Source: Paucimonas lemoignei (GTDB taxonomy: Bacteria; Pseudomonadota; Gammaproteobacteria; Pseudomonadales; Pseudomonadaceae). Taken from it: 64,000 nt of DNA. This document shows, in pieces, positions 21,080 through 31,184 of the stretch (positions are counted from its first letter, which is position 1; every line of letters begins with the position of its first letter). The notes under the pieces were generated by a model. It ran no database searches. It worked only from the letters and a program-made list of their open reading frames with translations, and had not been told where the DNA came from. Made by a program: the position numbers and the translations under genes. The DNA lies in assembly GCA_900475325.1 (NCBI GenBank), contig LS483371.1, forward strand, positions 682,001 to 746,000, in the 5' to 3' direction.

Positions 21080-24000
21080 TCATCCGATGGTCATCAAGCT
21101 CGCATTACCGCCAGCGGCTGCCGTGTTGACGCTCAGCGCGCGTTCAATCACCAGGCGCTCCAGGGCAACGTTGGTTTCGCCGTGGGACAGACCATTGACG
21201 CCGACGATGGCGCCTGCACGCTGCGCCACCTGCTCGCAGACCTCGCGCAGCTGGTCCGAGTCGCCGTGGTGCAGAACGGCATCGATCAGCACTTCGTCTT
21301 TGCTCCAGTCCGCCACCAGCTTGATACGCGCCTGAACCTCTTTCGGCAGTCGGGCACGCAGTGGTTTGCTCTGCGCGTTGTCCGGCCAGACGGCGCTGCT
21401 GCCAACGGCCAGAACGGCCGCCAGTTGAATCAGCAGATCGCTTTCTGCTTCAGCCAGACACAGAACGTGCTCGCGAGGCAGGATGCTGTAGCTATTGCGC
21501 TCACCCGTAGGGCCTGCCAGCAGGCGGGTCACGCCGCTTTGCGACTGCACGGCGAATTGGCTGCACAGCTGCTCCAGCTCCGGCTGCTGATTGCCCGCTG
21601 CCCAGGTTTTCAAGGCCTGAAGCGGTGCACTCATGGCTTCGCGCATGCGGGTGTCCGGTGCGGCCAAGGCATCGCCACGCACGAAGGATTGCTCGATGGC
21701 ATCCGCCGGGCGCGTCGACAGCAGTCGGTACAGGTACAGCGGGCCACCGGCTTTCGGCCCGGTGCCGGACAGGCCTTCGCCGCCGAATGGCTGCACGCCC
21801 ACCACTGCGCCGACGATGTTGCGGTTAACGTAGACGTTGCCCGCGTTGACGTTGTCGATGACCTTGGCGATGGTCTCGTCGATACGGGTGTGCACGCCGA
21901 GGGTCAGGCCATAACCGGACGCATTGATCTGGCCGATCAGTTGGTCGAGTTCTTTGCGTTTGTAGCGAACCACGTGCAGCACCGGGCCGAAGATTTCCCG
22001 TTGCAGCTCATCGAAGCTTTCCAGTTCGATCAGGGTTGGCATGACGTAGGTGCCGCGCTTGATTTCGTCGCTGTCGGCGATCGCAACTTGATAGACCGTG
22101 CGGCCTTTGTCGCGCATGCCCTGGATGTGCTTGTCGATGCCAGCCTTGGCTTCGGCGTCGATGACCGGGCCAATGTCCACGGACAGGCGCTCCGGGTTGC
22201 CGAGGCGGCATTCAGCCATGGCACCTTTGAGCATCTCGATGACGCGATCCGCCGAGTCTTCCTGCAGGCAGAGCACGCGCAGGGCAGAGCAACGTTGGCC
22301 CGCACTGTCGAACGCCGAGGAAACGACGTCGATGACCACTTGTTCGGTCAGCGCCGAGGAGTCGACGATCATCGCGTTCTGGCCGCCGGTCTCGGCGATC
22401 AGTGGGATCGGTCGGCCCTGAGCATCAAGGCGTCCGGCAATGTTGCGTTGCAGCAGGCGGGCGACTTCGGTGGATCCGGTGAACATCACGCCTTTGACCC
22501 GATCGTCACCGACCAGACGCGCACCGACGGTTTCACCGCGGCCCGGGAGCAGTTGCAGCACGCCTTCCGGAATGCCGGCTTCCAGCAGGATGCGCACTGC
22601 TTGAGCGGCTACGAGTGGCGTCTGTTCCGCAGGTTTGGCCAGGACCGGGTTACCGGCGGCCAGCGCGGCGGCGACTTGCCCACTGAAAATGGCCAGCGGG
22701 AAGTTCCACGGGCTGATGCACACCACCGGCCCGAGCGGGCGATGGGCGTCGTTGCTGAAATCGTTGCGCGCCTGCACGGCGTAATAACGCAGGAAGTCCA
22801 CGGCTTCGCGAACTTCGGCGATGGCGTTTGCGAACGTCTTGCCAGCTTCACGCGCCAACAGGCCCATGAGTGGCTGGATCTCTGCTTCCATCAGGTCGGC
22901 GGCGCGCTCCAGAATGGCGGCGCGCTCGGCGGGCGGCGTAGCTTGCCAGATCGGGCCCGAACTCAGGGCGCAAAGCAGAGCATTGTCGACATCTTCCAGG
23001 CTGGCTTCCTGCACATGGCCGACCACGTCACGCAGGTCGGACGGATTCAGCAGTGCAGTGGCGGTGCCTTCACTGGCCGGGCAGCCGAGCATGGGCGCGG
23101 CTTTCCAGTCGTTGTGCGCAGTCGCCAGCAAGGCCGAAGACAGCGAGCCCAGGCGATGTTCGTTGGCCAGGTCGATGCCGCTGGAGTTGGCGCGTTCCGG
23201 GCCGTACAAGTCGCGCGGCAATGGAATACGCGGGTGTGGCAGGCCGAAGCCGCCTTCCTGCGTGGCCATGCGCTCGATGCTGGCTACCGGATCGGCTACC
23301 AGTTCCTGAATGGAGATGGACTGGTCGGCAATGCGGTTGACGAACGAGGTGTTGGCCCCATTTTCCAGCAGGCGGCGCACCAGGTAGGCCAACAATGTTT
23401 CGTGGGTGCCGACCGGCGCATAGACGCGGCACGGTCGGTTCAGCTTGCCATCGGCAACTTTGCCGACAACCTGCTCGTAAAGCGGTTCGCCCATGCCGTG
23501 CAGGCACTGAAATTCGTACTGGCCGGGGTAATAGTTCTGACCGGCGATGTGGTAAATGGCCGACAACGTGTGGGCGTTGTGCGTGGCGAACTGCGGATAG
23601 ATGGATTCCGGTACCGACAGCAGCTTGCGTGCGCAGGCAATGTAGGACACGTCGGTGTACACCTTGCGGGTGTAGACCGGATAGCCTTCCAGGCCTTCGA
23701 CCTGGGCGCGTTTGATTTCGCTGTCCCAGTAGGCGCCTTTGACCAGACGAATCATCAGGCGATGGCGGCTGCGGCGGGCCAGATCGATCACGTAGTCGAT
23801 CACATACGGGCAGCGTTTCTGATACGCCTGGATCACGAAGCCGATGCCGTTCCAGCCGGTCAGCTGTGGTTCGAAACACAGGCGCTCAAGCAGGTCCAGC
23901 GACAGCTCAAGGCGGTCGGCTTCTTCGGCGTCGATGTTCAGGCCGATGTCGTATTGCTTGGCCAGCAGGGTCAGGGACAGCAGGCGCGGATACAACTCTT

Positions 24001-25033
24001 CCATGACGCGTTCGTACTGCGCGCGGCTATAGCGCGGGTGCAGGGCCGACAGCTTGATGGAAATGCCCGGACCTTCATAAATGCCACGGCCATGAGAAGC
24101 CTTGCCGATGGAGTGGATCGCCTGCTCGTAAGACGCCAGGTATTTTTGCGCGTCATGTTCGGTCAGCGCTGCTTCGCCGAGCATGTCGTAGGAGTAGCGG
24201 AAGCCCTTGGCTTCAAAACGGCTGGCGTTGGCCAGGGCTTCGCCGATGGTTTCACCGGTGACGAACTGCTCGCCCATCAGGCGCATCGCCATGTCCACGC
24301 CTTTGCGGATCATGGGTTCGCCACTTTTGCCGATGATCCGGCTCAGGGAGGAGGTCAGCCCGGCTTCGTTGTGCGTGGAGACCAGCTTGCCGGTCAGCAG
24401 CAGGCCCCAGGTAGCGGCGTTGACGAACAGCGAAGGGCTGTTACCCAAGTGCGGATGCCAGTTGCCGGTGCTGATCTTGTCGCGGATCAGGGCATCACGG
24501 GTGCCTTTGTCCGGAATACGCAGCAAGGCTTCGGCGAGGCACATGAGGGCCACGCCTTCCTGGGACGACAGGGAAAACTCCTGCAACAGGCCCTGAACGA
24601 TACCTGCACGACCGCCCGCGCTTTTCTGATTGCGCAGCTTCTCGGCAATGGAGGCCGCCAGCTTGTTGGTGGCTTCGGCCATCGGTACGGGCAGGCGCGC
24701 CTGCTCAATGAGCATCGGCACCACTTCCGGCTCCGGGCGGCGGTAGGCGGCGGTGATGGCGGCGCGCAGCACGGACTGCGGCAGGATGCTTTCGGCGAAC
24801 TCGAGGAAGCACTGATGCGCGGCGTCCACCGGCAAGTCGCCGTGGTCGTCGCCTTCTTTGCCAGCGCTACCGTTGAGTTCCGAAAGGGTTGCACCACCTT
24901 CGAGCTTTTCCAGGTAATTGAAAATTGCCTGTTTGATGAGCCAGTGCGGAGTCCGGTCAATGGACTGAGCGGCTGCTTTCAATCGCTCGCGGGTCGGGTC
25001 GTCGAGTTTGACACCCAGGGTGGTGGTCGCCAT
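21080..25033 (-). CDS. putA: Bifunctional proline dehydrogenase / L-glutamate-gamma-semialdehyde dehydrogenase and transcriptional repressor PutA
   Basis: 1317-aa trifunctional flavoenzyme that oxidises proline to P5C and then to glutamate. Residues 1-47 form a ribbon-helix-helix DNA-binding domain ([20 protein letters not shown]). The proline dehydrogenase barrel follows, with [16 protein letters not shown] and [13 protein letters not shown]. The aldehyde dehydrogenase has [15 protein letters not shown] and the catalytic cysteine in [10 protein letters not shown]. The C-terminal region resembles a further ALDH-like oligomerisation domain. The RHH domain means it should repress put transcription when proline is absent, acting on the GTTGCA motifs in the 445-base region shared with putP. 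ATG at 25031-25033. Confidence 0.97.
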   Translation of the reverse strand: MATTTLGVKLDDPTRERLKAAAQSIDRTPHWLIKQAIFNYLEKLEGGATLSELNGSAGKEGDDHGDLPVDAAHQCFLEFAESILPQSVLRAAITAAYRRPEPEVVPMLIEQARLPVPMAEATNKLAASIAEKLRNQKSAGGRAGIVQGLLQEFSLSSQEGVALMCLAEALLRIPDKGTRDALIRDKISTGNWHPHLGNSPSLFVNAATWGLLLTGKLVSTHNEAGLTSSLSRIIGKSGEPMIRKGVDMAMRLMGEQFVTGETIGEALANASRFEAKGFRYSYDMLGEAALTEHDAQKYLASYEQAIHSIGKASHGRGIYEGPGISIKLSALHPRYSRAQYERVMEELYPRLLSLTLLAKQYDIGLNIDAEEADRLELSLDLLERLCFEPQLTGWNGIGFVIQAYQKRCPYVIDYVIDLARRSRHRLMIRLVKGAYWDSEIKRAQVEGLEGYPVYTRKVYTDVSYIACARKLLSVPESIYPQFATHNAHTLSAIYHIAGQNYYPGQYEFQCLHGMGEPLYEQVVGKVADGKLNRPCRVYAPVGTHETLLAYLVRRLLENGANTSFVNRIADQSISIQELVADPVASIERMATQEGGFGLPHPRIPLPRDLYGPERANSSGIDLANEHRLGSLSSALLATAHNDWKAAPMLGCPASEGTATALLNPSDLRDVVGHVQEASLEDVDNALLCALSSGPIWQATPPAERAAILERAADLMEAEIQPLMGLLAREAGKTFANAIAEVREAVDFLRYYAVQARNDFSNDAHRPLGPVVCISPWNFPLAIFSGQVAAALAAGNPVLAKPAEQTPLVAAQAVRILLEAGIPEGVLQLLPGRGETVGARLVGDDRVKGVMFTGSTEVARLLQRNIAGRLDAQGRPIPLIAETGGQNAMIVDSSALTEQVVIDVVSSAFDSAGQRCSALRVLCLQEDSADRVIEMLKGAMAECRLGNPERLSVDIGPVIDAEAKAGIDKHIQGMRDKGRTVYQVAIADSDEIKRGTYVMPTLIELESFDELQREIFGPVLHVVRYKRKELDQLIGQINASGYGLTLGVHTRIDETIAKVIDNVNAGNVYVNRNIVGAVVGVQPFGGEGLSGTGPKAGGPLYLYRLLSTRPADAIEQSFVRGDALAAPDTRMREAMSAPLQALKTWAAGNQQPELEQLCSQFAVQSQSGVTRLLAGPTGERNSYSILPREHVLCLAEAESDLLIQLAAVLAVGSSAVWPDNAQSKPLRARLPKEVQARIKLVADWSKDEVLIDAVLHHGDSDQLREVCEQVAQRAGAIVGVNGLSHGETNVALERLVIERALSVNTAAAGGNASLMTIG

Positions 25034-25101
25034 GTGCTGCCCTCATTACGCCACTATGGATGTGGCCTCAATTGTCGGCTCAGATTATCGACGAGTCGCC
25101 A

Positions 25102-25122
25102 CGGGTGCAACCGGGTGCAACC
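25102..25122. promoter_or_regulatory. Tandem GTTGCA-type PutA operator candidates
   Basis: Two adjacent direct copies of CGGGTGCAAC (25102-25111 and 25112-25121), each containing TGCAAC, the complement of the GTTGCA core recognised by the E. coli PutA ribbon-helix-helix domain. They lie about 70-90 bases upstream of the putA start. The 10-base period puts both on the same helix face. Confidence 0.65.
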
Positions 25123-25267
25123 CTTTTTTACTTGATTATTTTGCGTTCGCTGCCCAGTGGCATCTCGGCGTCGCAAGCGCGCACAAGCCCGGTGCTGTTT
25201 GTTCTATCAAAAACGGTCTTTGCTCTAAAAAGGAGCTAAAACGCAGATTCGGAAGAAGCCTACAAGA

Positions 25268-25304
25268 AAGGTGCAACTTTTCGTCTCCAAATGGGTTGCA
25301 CCTT
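25268..25304. promoter_or_regulatory. Inverted pair of GTTGCA-type PutA operator candidates
   Basis: Perfect inverted repeat with arms AAGGTGCAAC (25268-25277) and GTTGCACCTT (25295-25304), 17 bases between arms. Each arm contains a GTTGCA core. The pair is about 175-210 bases upstream of putP. With the tandem pair at 25102 there are four cores in the divergent region, as expected for a PutA-repressed regulon. Confidence 0.68.
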
Positions 25305-25478
25305 GGGTCGGTTGTTGAATAGGATGCGGCCCGATGTCGCACGCATAATTAAGAATCGTTCCCGTCGGACTGTTCCGGCCGCGAGGAGGTGGAGCCTCCC
25401 GGTCAGGGCCAGTCCTGCAGTAGAGCGTCGACTTTCGGGAGTCGGCGTCAATAAAAACAATGCCCAGGCGTATTAATA

Positions 25479-26969
25479 ATGACTGTCAGCAACCCAACCC
25501 TGATCACGTTTGTGATCTATATCGCAGCAATGGTTCTGATTGGCCTGATGGCCTATCGCTCGACCAACAACCTTTCCGATTACATCCTTGGCGGACGCAG
25601 TCTGGGCAGCGTGGTAACAGCGTTGTCGGCAGGTGCTTCCGACATGAGCGGCTGGCTGCTGATGGGCTTGCCGGGCGCGATCTACATGTCCGGGCTTTCC
25701 GAGAGCTGGATCGCCATCGGCCTGATCGTCGGTGCTTACCTGAACTGGCTCTTCGTCGCTGGCCGTCTGCGTGTGCAGACCGAGCACAACGGCGATGCCT
25801 TGACCCTACCGGATTACTTCACCAGCCGTTTCGAAGATAAAAGCGGGCTGCTGCGGGTGATTTCCGCGGTGGTCATTCTGGTGTTCTTCACTATCTATTG
25901 CGCGTCGGGCATCGTGGCCGGTGCACGTCTGTTTGAAAGCACGTTCGGCATGTCTTACGAGACCGCACTGTGGGCGGGCGCCGCTGCCACCATCGCTTAC
26001 ACCTTCGTGGGTGGCTTCCTGGCTGTCAGCTGGACTGACACGGTCCAGGCGACGCTGATGATCTTCGCCCTGATCCTGACGCCGATTATCGTGCTGCTGG
26101 CCACCGGTGGCGTTGATGCGACGTTCCTGGCCATTGAAGCCAAGGATCCTGCCAACTTCGACATGTTCCGAAACACCAGCATCATCGGCATCATTTCGCT
26201 GTTGGGCTGGGGTCTGGGCTACTTCGGTCAACCGCACATTCTGGCGCGCTTCATGGCTGCCGACTCGGTGAAGTCCATCGCCAGTGCTCGCCGCATTTCC
26301 ATGACCTGGATGATCCTGTGCCTGGGCGGTACCGTCGCGGCCGGTTTCTTCGGTATTGCCTACTTCTCGGCACATCCTGAGGTGGCCGGTCCCGTAACCG
26401 AAAACCATGAGCGGGTATTCATTGAACTGGCCAAGCTGTTGTTCAACCCTTGGGTCACCGGTGTGTTGCTGTCGGCCATCCTGGCTGCGGTGATGAGTAC
26501 CTTGAGCTGCCAACTGCTGGTGTGCTCCAGCGCCCTGACTGAAGACTTCTACAAAGCGTTCCTGCGCAAGAATGCCTCGCAGAAAGAACTGGTCTGGGTC
26601 GGCCGCGCCATGGTGCTGCTGATCGCGATCATCTCGATCCTGCTGGCAGCCAACCCGGAAAACCGCGTGCTGGGTCTGGTGAGCTACGCCTGGGCAGGCT
26701 TCGGTGCTGCGTTCGGCCCTGTGGTGCTGATTTCGGTACTGTGGAAAGGCATGACTCGCAACGGCGCGCTGGCCGGTGTACTGGTGGGCGCAATCACCGT
26801 GATCGTCTGGAAGCAACTGGGCATCTGGGGTCTGTACGAGATCATCCCTGGCTTCCTCTTTGCCAGCATTGCCATCGTGGTATTCAGCTTGTTGGGCAAA
26901 GGCCCGTCGGCGGGTATGCAGTCGCGGTTTGACCTGGCTGAGCAAGAGTTCAAGGCGGCAACGCGATAA
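25479..26969 (+). CDS. putP: Sodium/proline symporter
   Basis: 496-aa member of the solute:sodium symporter family that brings proline into the cell with Na+. About 13 membrane helices are visible. Family marks include TNNLSDYILGGRSLG, LSAGASDMSGWLLMGLPG, and YFGQPHILARFMA. The N-terminus is compact, and ATG at 25479 is the natural start, although no strong SD is seen. Divergent from putA, sharing the region with four GTTGCA motifs, so it is probably induced by proline through release of PutA. Confidence 0.96.
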   Translation: MTVSNPTLITFVIYIAAMVLIGLMAYRSTNNLSDYILGGRSLGSVVTALSAGASDMSGWLLMGLPGAIYMSGLSESWIAIGLIVGAYLNWLFVAGRLRVQTEHNGDALTLPDYFTSRFEDKSGLLRVISAVVILVFFTIYCASGIVAGARLFESTFGMSYETALWAGAAATIAYTFVGGFLAVSWTDTVQATLMIFALILTPIIVLLATGGVDATFLAIEAKDPANFDMFRNTSIIGIISLLGWGLGYFGQPHILARFMAADSVKSIASARRISMTWMILCLGGTVAAGFFGIAYFSAHPEVAGPVTENHERVFIELAKLLFNPWVTGVLLSAILAAVMSTLSCQLLVCSSALTEDFYKAFLRKNASQKELVWVGRAMVLLIAIISILLAANPENRVLGLVSYAWAGFGAAFGPVVLISVLWKGMTRNGALAGVLVGAITVIVWKQLGIWGLYEIIPGFLFASIAIVVFSLLGKGPSAGMQSRFDLAEQEFKAATR

Positions 26970-27003
26970 GGCAGCACGCGGTTTTTGATTGAAGCAGGGT
27001 CTT

Positions 27004-27092
27004 TGTGGGAGCGAATTCATTCGCGAAAGCGGTGGGTCAGGCGCTGAAGTTGTTTCAGGTCTGGCCCCTTCGCGAATGAATTCGCTCCCACA
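27004..27092. repeat. REPIN, family c (central palindrome GCGAATTCATTCGC)
   Basis: Arms TGTGGGAGCGAATTCATTCG and the complementary CGAATGAATTCGCTCCCACA between the convergent putP and alginate lyase genes. Confidence 0.9.
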
Positions 27093-27114
27093 GGTTTAAT
27101 CGGTGCCTGTTCTA

Positions 27115-27786
27115 TCAAGTCCTGTTGTGGTCAATATCCAGCTTATAGAAGGTCGCCTTGGCGCCTTCGCTGCTGTAGCCCTTGTTGTCCTGAACGTAAA
27201 CACCCGCCTTGAAGTACAACGGCTTGTCACGCCACGTGGCGCTGATCGGGCTGCTCCAGTTCTTCCCTCGGGAACTGACGCTGAGGTCGCCGCCGGGGCT
27301 GAGGTGGATCTTGTAGTTGAATCGCTCGTTGAGCGGCACGCCTTCCGCTATCTGGATAACGCGACTCTTTTTGTCGTCGAAGCGGTTGCGAACCTTGGCA
27401 ACGATGTTCCCGGACTTCGAGTCTTCCTTGTATTGGTACTCGACCTTGAGCATCGGCTCGGTGCTGTCATAGGCGTGGATCTGGCCGATCACGACCTTCC
27501 CGGAAGAGGGCACTTGGTTGACTTCCAGTGTGGCGTTCAGAAAGTTGTCCGCATCTGGATACATCCAGTTGTGCAACCTGCCATCGGCCCAGGTTTCGCG
27601 CAGCTCACTGCGGGGGTATTTGGCATTGGCAGTACGTGAGCCGGTGACCGGCGACCAGAAAAAAATGTGCCCGGATTCCGATCGAAAATACTTGCCGTCA
27701 TAGCCTTTTACCAGCGCTGACGTCTCGATGGTTTTGGGGGGCGAACCCACAGGAATGCTGAGATTCCACGATGCCATGTCTACCAT
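27115..27786 (-). CDS. Polysaccharide lyase family 7 (alginate lyase)
   Basis: 223-aa single-domain beta-jelly-roll lyase that cleaves mannuronate/guluronate polymers by beta-elimination. The three family motifs are complete: RSELRE at 59-64, QIH at 102-104 and YFKAGVYVQD at 191-200, containing the catalytic tyrosine Y197. There is no signal peptide; the same is true of several short Pseudomonas PL7 enzymes, so export may be non-Sec or the protein may act after release. Start ATG at 27784-27786 with GGAAAC upstream; a second ATG three codons later is possible. No alginate biosynthesis genes are adjacent. Confidence 0.92.
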   Translation of the reverse strand: MVDMASWNLSIPVGSPPKTIETSALVKGYDGKYFRSESGHIFFWSPVTGSRTANAKYPRSELRETWADGRLHNWMYPDADNFLNATLEVNQVPSSGKVVIGQIHAYDSTEPMLKVEYQYKEDSKSGNIVAKVRNRFDDKKSRVIQIAEGVPLNERFNYKIHLSPGGDLSVSSRGKNWSSPISATWRDKPLYFKAGVYVQDNKGYSSEGAKATFYKLDIDHNRT

Positions 27787-28103
27787 TGTTGAAGTTTCCG
27801 TTATGTCTCATTGCCATTAACCACGCGTCTGGCATGGGCCTTTCGGGCATTGGTTATACGTTTCGAAATAGTTCCTGTTAACTGAAAAGTGCCCGACGGA
27901 TGGCGTCAAAGTAATGTCACATCCCCTGCAGCACTTGCCCACTAACGCCCCACGGCAATCGACCGTTAGTCGGGTTCTTGGTGCTTTATTGGTGGCATTT
28001 CGCTAGCCATCTTCTGGTTTCTGAAATACCGGACTAGAGTGGCTCCATTCGGATGAGGCGTTACCCTCAGCTTTGAGCGTCGATCCCACATAAGAGAAGC
28101 AGC
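27787..28103. other. Divergent intergenic region, no gene seen
   Basis: 317 bases separating alginate lyase and the c-di-GMP regulator, which are transcribed away from each other. It must hold both promoters; no repeat, hairpin with T-run or known operator was recognised. GAGAAG precedes the ATG at 28104. Confidence 0.5.
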
Positions 28104-30233
28104 ATGGAATGCGTGCAAACCAAGCCAAGTGATGGCCGTTCAGTTTTATTGGTTGTGGATGACTACCCGGAAAATCTGGTGACCATGTGTGCGGTTCTGC
28201 AACGCCAGGATTGGTGCATCGTTACTGCCAGCTCAGGTGTCGAGGCGCTGACGGTGTTGCTGGAGCGGGAAGTGGATCTGGTGCTGCTCGATGTGCAAAT
28301 GCCCGGCATGGATGGTTTTGAAGTCGCCCGTCTGATGCGTGGGAGCCAGCGCACCCGGCTGACGCCGATCATTTTCCTGACCGCCAACGAACAGTCCCAG
28401 GATGCCGTGCACCGTGGCTATGCCAGTGGCGCGATCGATTACCTGTTCAAACCGTTCGATCCCCACGTACTGAAGCCCAAAGTCCAGGCGCTGCTGGAGC
28501 AGCAACAGAATCGCCGCACCCTGCAGAAATTGTCGCTGGAGCTGGAAGCGGCCAGGGCTTTCAACGCGTCCGTGCTGGACAACATTGATGAAGGCATTCT
28601 GGTTGTCAGCGAAGCGGGCCTGATCAACTTTGCGAACCCGGCTATCTGCCGCCTGTTGGGCGCCAGCGTCGAGACGCTGGTCGGAACCCGCGTCATTGAT
28701 TACCTGGCCGAGCCGCACGTGGTCGAGTGGACGCAATCGGGTTTTCACCGACATTACCGCAGCGCCGAAATCTACCGCCTGCACGATGCCGTTCTGCGCA
28801 CCCGCGAAGGGTGCGAGCTACCGGTGGCGTTATCCTGCGCGCCGTTGCCGCTGGAGCAGAAGGCGATGGTGTTCAGCATCCTGGACATGTCGGTGGTGCG
28901 TGACCTTTATCAGCAGCTGGAACATCAGGCGGTAACCGACGCCCTGACCGGGTTGCTGAATCGGCGGGGGTTTTACCAGGCCGTCGAAGGCATGTTGTTG
29001 CGCAACGAAAATGCGGGCAAGTATCTGGTGGTGCTGTACCTGGACCTTGACGGCTTCAAGCGGGTCAATGATTCCCTCGGGCACGACGCCGGGGATCAGG
29101 TTCTGCTCTGGGTCGCCGAGCAGCTCAAGGACTGCATGCGCCCCTATGATGTGCTGGCGCGCATGGGCGGCGACGAATTTACCGTGGTCATCGAAGGTCT
29201 GGACTTCCCCGAGCATGCCGCCAAGGTGGCTGAAAAGCTGATCGAGCGAGTGTCGGTGCGCCGCCAGGTGGACGGCGTGGATGTCACCCTCGGCGCCAGC
29301 ATCGGGATTGCGACTTACCCCGATTGCGGATCGAACCTGGATGGTCTGCTGCGCGCGGCGGACATCGCCATGTATGAGGCTAAACGGGCAGGGCGCCAGC
29401 AATACCGTTTTTACGACCAGGACATGAACGGTCGCGCCCGCTCACGGCTGATGCTGGAGAACAGCGTGCGGACCGCCATCGATGGGCAAGATTTTTCCAT
29501 GGTCTATCAGCCGCAGGTGTCTATCGCCGACGGCCGTTTGCGTGGCTTCGAAGCGTTATTGCGCTGGCAGCACCCAAGCGCAGGCGATGTGCCGCCGGGG
29601 TTGTTCATTCCTTTGCTTGAGGAAACCCGGCTGATCAACAAGCTGGGCAGTTGGATTTTCGAGCAGGGCGCGGAGCAGCGCAGCCGCTGGGATGAGGTCT
29701 TCGGCGCGGGCCTGGTGCTGAGCGTCAGCGTTAGCTCCACTCAGTTCAGCATGCCCAACCTGGCTTCGGAAATACGCCGCGCCATGCAGCGTTTCAACCT
29801 CAAGCCAGGGCAATTGGAGGTCGAGATCACCGAGGCTTCGCTGGTGCATAACCTGGTTCACAGCCGCAACCAGATCCGGCATTTGCATGACATTGGCGTG
29901 AGTGTCGCGCTGGACGATTTTGGCGTGGGCGAATGCTCGCTCACGCACCTGCGAAACCTGGATATCGACACCCTGAAGATCGACCGGCATTTCATCGCCG
30001 GTATGCTCACCTCGCCTCGGGACACGGCGGTGGCGCGCAGCATCATTGATCTGTGCCTGAACCTGAATGTGTTGGTGATTGCCGAAGGTGTTGAGACCGT
30101 TGAGCAGTATCAATGGCTGGCCGATAACGGTTGCCAGTTGATTCAAGGGTTTCTGGTTGCCAGGCCCATGGTTGCCGAAGATGCGCTGGCGTTCCCGTCG
30201 TCATTTGACTGGCAGGCCATCAAGTCCGTTTGA
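28104..30233 (+). CDS. Response regulator with REC, PAS, GGDEF and EAL domains
   Basis: 709-aa cytoplasmic c-di-GMP regulator. REC domain residues about 14-130 with acidic pocket D19/D20, phospho-acceptor D63 and K116. PAS domain about 150-265. GGDEF at 355-359 is intact and is preceded by RPYD at 346-349, exactly five residues upstream, i.e. an inhibitory I-site. EAL at 483-485 with downstream EITE, DDFG, KID and EGVE motifs present. Oddity: the usual Asn of the metal-binding VNxS strand is Ser542 (VSVSS), which may weaken phosphodiesterase activity. No histidine kinase gene is adjacent, so the phosphodonor is encoded elsewhere. Confidence 0.92.
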   Translation: MECVQTKPSDGRSVLLVVDDYPENLVTMCAVLQRQDWCIVTASSGVEALTVLLEREVDLVLLDVQMPGMDGFEVARLMRGSQRTRLTPIIFLTANEQSQDAVHRGYASGAIDYLFKPFDPHVLKPKVQALLEQQQNRRTLQKLSLELEAARAFNASVLDNIDEGILVVSEAGLINFANPAICRLLGASVETLVGTRVIDYLAEPHVVEWTQSGFHRHYRSAEIYRLHDAVLRTREGCELPVALSCAPLPLEQKAMVFSILDMSVVRDLYQQLEHQAVTDALTGLLNRRGFYQAVEGMLLRNENAGKYLVVLYLDLDGFKRVNDSLGHDAGDQVLLWVAEQLKDCMRPYDVLARMGGDEFTVVIEGLDFPEHAAKVAEKLIERVSVRRQVDGVDVTLGASIGIATYPDCGSNLDGLLRAADIAMYEAKRAGRQQYRFYDQDMNGRARSRLMLENSVRTAIDGQDFSMVYQPQVSIADGRLRGFEALLRWQHPSAGDVPPGLFIPLLEETRLINKLGSWIFEQGAEQRSRWDEVFGAGLVLSVSVSSTQFSMPNLASEIRRAMQRFNLKPGQLEVEITEASLVHNLVHSRNQIRHLHDIGVSVALDDFGVGECSLTHLRNLDIDTLKIDRHFIAGMLTSPRDTAVARSIIDLCLNLNVLVIAEGVETVEQYQWLADNGCQLIQGFLVARPMVAEDALAFPSSFDWQAIKSV

Positions 30234-30272
30234 GTTCTGTACACTTGTGCCTTTCGGTTCAGTGTACGGCCC

Positions 30273-30767
30273 ATGCTCGCGCCTCTTAAATACCTTCAGG
30301 CCTACCCGCCCGCTCTTCAGGAACAGGTGCGACAGCTCATCGCCCAGAACAAGCTCGGCGACTACCTCAAGCAGCGTTATCCCGAACGGCACGCCGTACA
30401 GAGCGACAAAGCGCTGTATGCCTATGCGTTGGCGCTCAAGCAGGAACACCTTCGCAACGCGCCCAGCATCGACAAGGTGCTGTTCGACAACCGGCTGGAC
30501 TTGACCCATCGCGCACTGGGCCTGCACACGACCATTTCCCGGGTGCAGGGCGGCAAGCTCAAGGCCAAGAAGGAAATCCGCGTGGCCTCGCTCTTCAAGG
30601 AAGCGCCGCCGCAATTTCTGGAAATGATCGTTGTTCATGAGCTGGCGCACTTCAAGGAGTCGGACCACAACAAGGCGTTCTACAAGCTGTGCGAGCACAT
30701 GCAGCCGGGGTATCACCAGATCGAGTTTGATCTGCGTGTTTATCTGACGTGGCGGGATATGCAATAG
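30273..30767 (+). CDS. YgjP-like (DUF45/M48-type) zinc metallopeptidase-like protein
   Basis: 164-aa protein with the zinc-binding HELAH at 122-126 and a third ligand candidate H132 in ESDHNKAFY, the pattern of the YgjP family. The N-terminal half is helical and basic. No signal peptide; the substrate is not known. It starts 39 bases after the c-di-GMP regulator and may be in the same transcript. The ATG is the first of the frame; there is no strong SD. Confidence 0.82.
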   Translation: MLAPLKYLQAYPPALQEQVRQLIAQNKLGDYLKQRYPERHAVQSDKALYAYALALKQEHLRNAPSIDKVLFDNRLDLTHRALGLHTTISRVQGGKLKAKKEIRVASLFKEAPPQFLEMIVVHELAHFKESDHNKAFYKLCEHMQPGYHQIEFDLRVYLTWRDMQ

Positions 30768-30780
30768 AGCCTATGTCACC

Positions 30781-30854
30781 TGTAGGAGCTGCCGAAGGCT
30801 GCGAATTGCAATCCTTCTGACACACCGCCTTCGCAGCCTTCGGCAGCTCCTACA
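30781..30854. repeat. REPIN, family d
   Basis: Arms TGTAGGAGCTGCCGAAGGCT and AGCCTTCGGCAGCTCCTACA in the 105-base gap between two genes in the same direction. It ends less than 20 bases before the next ATG, so it lies in the leader of that gene. Confidence 0.9.
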
Positions 30855-30872
30855 GTTCAATCAAGGACCAAT

Positions 30873-31169
30873 ATGGACATCAGCAAAACCAAATCCAGCT
30901 TCTATCGCCGTCTGTATGTGGCGTATCTGATCGACAGCGAAATCGCCAGCAGCGTCCCCGCACTGGTAGACGCCACCGGCATGCCTCGGCGCACTGCGCA
31001 GGACACCATTGCGGCGTTGGCGGATCTGGATATTCAGTGTGAATTCGAACAACTCGATGGCGGCCGCAATCATGCCGGGCACTATCGGATTCGTGACTGG
31101 GGCGCGATCGACAAAACCTGGATCGCTGCCCATCTGGCGCAGATCAAAGCGGTGCTGCAATACCCCTGA
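30873..31169 (+). CDS. Small winged helix-turn-helix protein
   Basis: 98-aa basic N-terminal part followed by a helix-turn-helix pattern (SSVPALVDATGMPRRTAQDT, about residues 36-55) and a wing (CEFEQLDGGRNHAGHYRI). The family is a small conserved pseudomonad DNA-binding-like protein; the target is unknown. The SD is weak: CAAGGACC lies before the ATG, and the REPIN is immediately upstream. It is convergent with the acetyltransferase gene 15 bases beyond its stop. Confidence 0.78.
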   Translation: MDISKTKSSFYRRLYVAYLIDSEIASSVPALVDATGMPRRTAQDTIAALADLDIQCEFEQLDGGRNHAGHYRIRDWGAIDKTWIAAHLAQIKAVLQYP

Positions 31170-31184
31170 GCCCCGCTGTGCGCT

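Noticed and set aside
21065..25135. Long open frame on the plus strand opposite putA
   Set aside because: It is antisense to a complete, motif-bearing putA in high-GC sequence; its translation shows no recognisable motif and only codon-mirror bias.
25291..25476. Short arginine-rich frame between putA and putP
   Set aside because: Lies in the operator/promoter region and has no SD.
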